This document shows, in pieces, positions 6,372 through 7,737 of a stretch of DNA of 7,737 nt. Below the pieces are notes generated by a model that saw only the letters and a list, made by a program, of their open reading frames with translations, was not told the origin of the DNA and made no database searches. A program made the translations under genes and the position numbers. The stretch's first letter is position 1. Each line of letters starts with the position of its first letter. The stretch comes from an uncultured Bryobacteraceae bacterium (GTDB lineage: Bacteria > Acidobacteriota > Terriglobia > Bryobacterales > Bryobacteraceae): positions 1 to 7,737 of the forward strand of contig CAKZVG010000253.1 of the NCBI GenBank assembly GCA_937921835.1. The letters run 5' to 3'.

Positions 6372-7154
6372 ATGCGCGTCAACCATGTCAAGAAAGCCTT
6401 GCGCGAGGGCAGAGTGCAGTTCGGGTGCGCCTTCGCGCAGTTCCGCTCGCCGGACGTGGCGCGGATTCTCGCCGCCGCCGGTTTTCACTGGGCCTTCATC
6501 GATACCGAGCATGGCGGCTTCGGCATCGAAACCGTGCAGGACATCAACCGCGTGGCGGTGACGTCCGGCCTGGCGCCGATTGTGCGGGTGGCCGACCTTC
6601 AATACCCGCTGGTGGCGCGGGCGCTCGACAACGGCGCCATGGGGATCGTGTTCCCGCGCGTCGAATCGGTGGAACTGCTGGAGAAAGCCGTAAGCTGGTG
6701 CCGCTTTCCGCCCGCCGGCGTGCGAGGCTTCGGCCTGACGCCCTTGCAGGCCGACTTCGAGCCGGTTTCCATCGGGCAGATGGCCGGGCACATCAACGAG
6801 AATACGCTGGTGGTGCTGCAAATCGAGACCCTGCGCGCGGTGGAGATGCGCGACGAACTGCTGGCGGTGAAGGGCGTGGACGCGGTCATGGTCGGGCCGG
6901 TGGATCTGTCGATCTCACTCGGCGTGCCGGGCGACTTCCGGCACCCGAAGATGGTCGATGCGATGGAGAAGATCCGCGACGCCTGCCTCAAGCACGGCGT
7001 GGCCCCGGGCACCCAGACGCGCACCGTGGAGCTGGCCCGCTTCTGGAAAGACCGCGGCATGCTCTTCCTCGGCTGCAACAGCGAGACCGGAATGCTGTTT
7101 GAACGCGCGCGGCAAATCGTCCAGGAACTGAGCGAACCGGCCGCCGGCGGCTAG
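6372..7154 (+). CDS. HpcH/HpaI-family class II aldolase (2-keto-3-deoxy acid type)
   Basis: This is a 260-residue protein, close to the usual length of HpcH/HpaI aldolases, which cleave 4-hydroxy-2-keto acids to pyruvate plus an aldehyde with a divalent metal ion in the cytoplasm. The four catalytic positions of HpaI all have counterparts: His47 in FIDTEHGG (42-49), Arg72 in PIVRVAD (69-75), Glu152 in LQIET (149-153) and Asp178 in GPVDLSISLG (175-184). Also present are the MGIVFPRV strand (90-97), the GVRGFG loop (116-121) and the C-terminal FLGCNSETGML segment (232-242). Known members act on hydroxyketoheptanedioate (HpaI), 5-keto-4-deoxyglucarate (GarL) or 2-keto-3-deoxyrhamnonate (RhmA). 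I cannot tell these apart here, so no symbol is given. The start at 6372 gives family-typical length. It is divergent from a TIM-barrel isomerase-like gene, which suggests sugar-acid catabolism, and is followed 43 bases later by tRNA-Leu. Confidence 0.9.
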   Translation: MRVNHVKKALREGRVQFGCAFAQFRSPDVARILAAAGFHWAFIDTEHGGFGIETVQDINRVAVTSGLAPIVRVADLQYPLVARALDNGAMGIVFPRVESVELLEKAVSWCRFPPAGVRGFGLTPLQADFEPVSIGQMAGHINENTLVVLQIETLRAVEMRDELLAVKGVDAVMVGPVDLSISLGVPGDFRHPKMVDAMEKIRDACLKHGVAPGTQTRTVELARFWKDRGMLFLGCNSETGMLFERARQIVQELSEPAAGG

Positions 7155-7172
7155 CTCGCGGGGCCGGGTTGG

Positions 7173-7178
7173 TATACT
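7173..7178 (+). promoter_or_regulatory. -10 box of the tRNA-Leu gene
   Basis: TATACT lies 19 bases before the mature 5' end of the tRNA, giving a transcription start near 7185 and a short 5' extension for RNase P to remove. It is the same hexamer, also preceded by GGT, as the box ahead of the receptor gene at 630-635. No clear -35 hexamer is seen. Confidence 0.5.
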
Positions 7179-7197
7179 AAAAGAGCTTCGTCCTCCT

Positions 7198-7286
7198 GCT
7201 GGAGTGGCGGAACTGGCAGACGCACGGGACTCAAAATCCCGCGCCCTTCACTGGGCATGTGGGTTCGACCCCCACCTCCAGCACCA
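7198..7286 (+). tRNA. tRNA-Leu (anticodon CAA)
   Basis: A complete class II tRNA of 89 bases folds by eye. The acceptor stem GCTGGAG (7198-7204) pairs with CTCCAGC (7276-7282). The D stem GCG (7207-7209) pairs with CGC (7221-7223), and the D loop contains GG at 7215-7216. The anticodon stem CGGGA (7225-7229) pairs with TCCCG (7237-7241) around the loop CTCAAAA, giving anticodon CAA (7232-7234), which reads UUG. The long variable arm pairs GCCC (7243-7246) with GGGC (7253-7256). The T stem GTGGG pairs with CCCAC around TTCGACC (7264-7270). The discriminator base is A7283, as leucyl-tRNA synthetase requires, and CCA is encoded (7284-7286). Confidence 0.97.
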
Positions 7287-7313
7287 ATCTTCCCGATCGC
7301 CGTCAGGCTGAGC

Positions 7314-7391
7314 GGCGAGGACGCCCGTCCCGTCCGGGCGAAAGGCGCCGGGAGGCGGATCCCCGCTCTGGTTCGAATCCCGCCCGCGCCG
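7314..7391 (+). pseudogene. Degenerate tRNA-like remnant downstream of tRNA-Leu
   Basis: The block GGTTCGAATCC (7370-7380) is a typical tRNA T-loop core. It differs from that of the tRNA-Leu next door (TTCGACC), so it is not a simple duplicate of it. Downstream, CCGCGCC (7384-7390) is where an acceptor 3' strand should be, and GGCGAGG (7314-7320) matches it with a single A-G mismatch. In between, GCCC (7323-7326) and GGGC (7336-7339) form a D-stem-like 4-bp helix. The T stem has two mismatches (TCTGG against CCCGC), the D loop lacks GG, no 7-base anticodon loop on a stem can be drawn, and the end reads GCA rather than CCA. It is therefore not a functional tRNA. It may be a decayed tRNA gene, the 3' end of a tRNA left as an integration scar, or chance. 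No T-tract terminator for tRNA-Leu is visible in 7287-7396. Confidence 0.4.
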
Positions 7392-7396
7392 GCAGG

Positions 7397-7737
7397 TCAG
7401 GAGGTCTCCGCTTCCGCGAGTTCCGGCACGACGCCGCGGATGCGCACCGGGTGCGTGCGCCAGCTTTCGAGTTTGGCGTCGCGGAAGAGCGCTTCGCCGA
7501 TCAGGCCGCGCTGCGTATCCTGGCGGTGCATCTGGTCGAACACCAGGTTTCCGAGCGAGTAGAAGATCACCCCGCCCGCGTAAGCCTCCACCGGCTGCGT
7601 CACGTGGGGGTGATGCCCGGCGACGGCGCTCGCGCCCGCTTCGATGGCGGCGCGCGCGAACTCCACCTGGCGGCCGGTTGGCTTTTCCGAGTACTCGGCG
7701 CCGGCGTGCATGGACACGATCACCACGTCCGAGCGGG
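7397..7737 (-). CDS. CapA-family (PGA_cap) metallophosphatase, C-terminal part (runs off the window)
   Basis: The last 112 residues of a protein entering from the right edge are visible; the frame is open through 7737. It reads SDVVIVSMHAGAEYSEKPT, then AGASAVAGHHPHVTQPVE, then GGVIFYSLGNLVFDQ. These are the closing motifs of the CapA/PgsA-like capsule-synthesis family (PGA_cap), a calcineurin-type metallophosphatase fold. HAGAEY corresponds to the family's HWGxEY, and GHHPHVxQ supplies metal-binding histidines. Members are linked to poly-gamma-glutamate capsule synthesis, but many homologues have no proven substrate, so the role here is open. The stop at 7399-7397 lies just 5 bases from the tRNA-like remnant and converges with tRNA-Leu. 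GTG codons near 7726 are internal, not starts, because conserved family sequence continues upstream of them. Confidence 0.88.
   Translation of the reverse strand, partial: RSDVVIVSMHAGAEYSEKPTGRQVEFARAAIEAGASAVAGHHPHVTQPVEAYAGGVIFYSLGNLVFDQMHRQDTQRGLIGEALFRDAKLESWRTHPVRIRGVVPELAEAETS

Noticed and set aside
6206..6391. An N-terminal extension of the isomerase-like frame of 62 codons
   Set aside because: It is Arg-rich, would bury the Tat signal inside the protein, and lies upstream of the TATAAT box at 6218-6213.
7322..7340. The stem CGCCC (7322-7326) with GGGCG (7336-7340) as a terminator for tRNA-Leu
   Set aside because: The stem is only 5 bp, is followed by AAA rather than a T-tract, and is equally explained as part of the tRNA-like remnant.
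7257..7562. A 101-codon plus-strand open frame
   Set aside because: It begins inside the tRNA-Leu gene and ends antisense to conserved CapA-family sequence.
1..7737. CRISPR arrays, insertion sequences, phage, toxin-antitoxin or defence genes
   Set aside because: No regularly spaced direct repeats, terminal inverted repeats, transposase or integrase motifs, or small paired genes were seen on either strand.

Overview
The window is high-GC DNA with the gene content and style of a soil Acidobacteriota, most likely the Bryobacterales (Solibacter-like) group. The pointers are a very large Oar-like outer-membrane receptor with an N-terminal carboxypeptidase-regulatory domain, a secreted protein built from BACON/Ig-like repeats, and a twin-arginine-type TIM-barrel protein of the sugar phosphate isomerase/epimerase class. 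This assignment is an inference from family distribution; no rRNA or other phylogenetic marker is present.

Left part (1-4149): a divergent pair. A partial secreted BACON-type protein reads leftward out of the window. A complete 1154-residue Oar-like receptor reads rightward. They share a GC-rich intergenic region of about 0.2 kb holding a TATACT -10 box, a ribosome binding site and short hairpins.

Middle part (4223-6205, minus strand): a probable two-gene transcription unit. A Tat-signal sugar phosphate isomerase/epimerase-like protein comes first. It starts from a perfect TATAAT box so close to its ATG that the message should be leaderless. A TlpA-like thioredoxin-fold protein with a WCGDC active site follows after 45 bases. 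It converges with the receptor gene across a GC-rich stem structure.

Right part (6372-7737): an HpcH/HpaI-family class II aldolase is divergent from the isomerase-like gene and carries all four expected catalytic residues. Next come a tRNA-Leu(CAA) gene with its own TATACT box and encoded CCA, a degenerate tRNA-like remnant, and the C-terminal part of a CapA-family (PGA_cap) metallophosphatase on the minus strand.

Working together: the isomerase-like protein and the aldolase, back to back, could belong to one sugar or sugar-acid degradation route, and the Oar-like receptor could serve uptake or surface functions, but no substrate can be read from the sequence. I found no mobile element, CRISPR array, phage gene or defence system, and nothing that amounts to a new biological system. 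The most curious item is the tRNA-like remnant beside tRNA-Leu. No gene-free stretch exceeds 300 bases.
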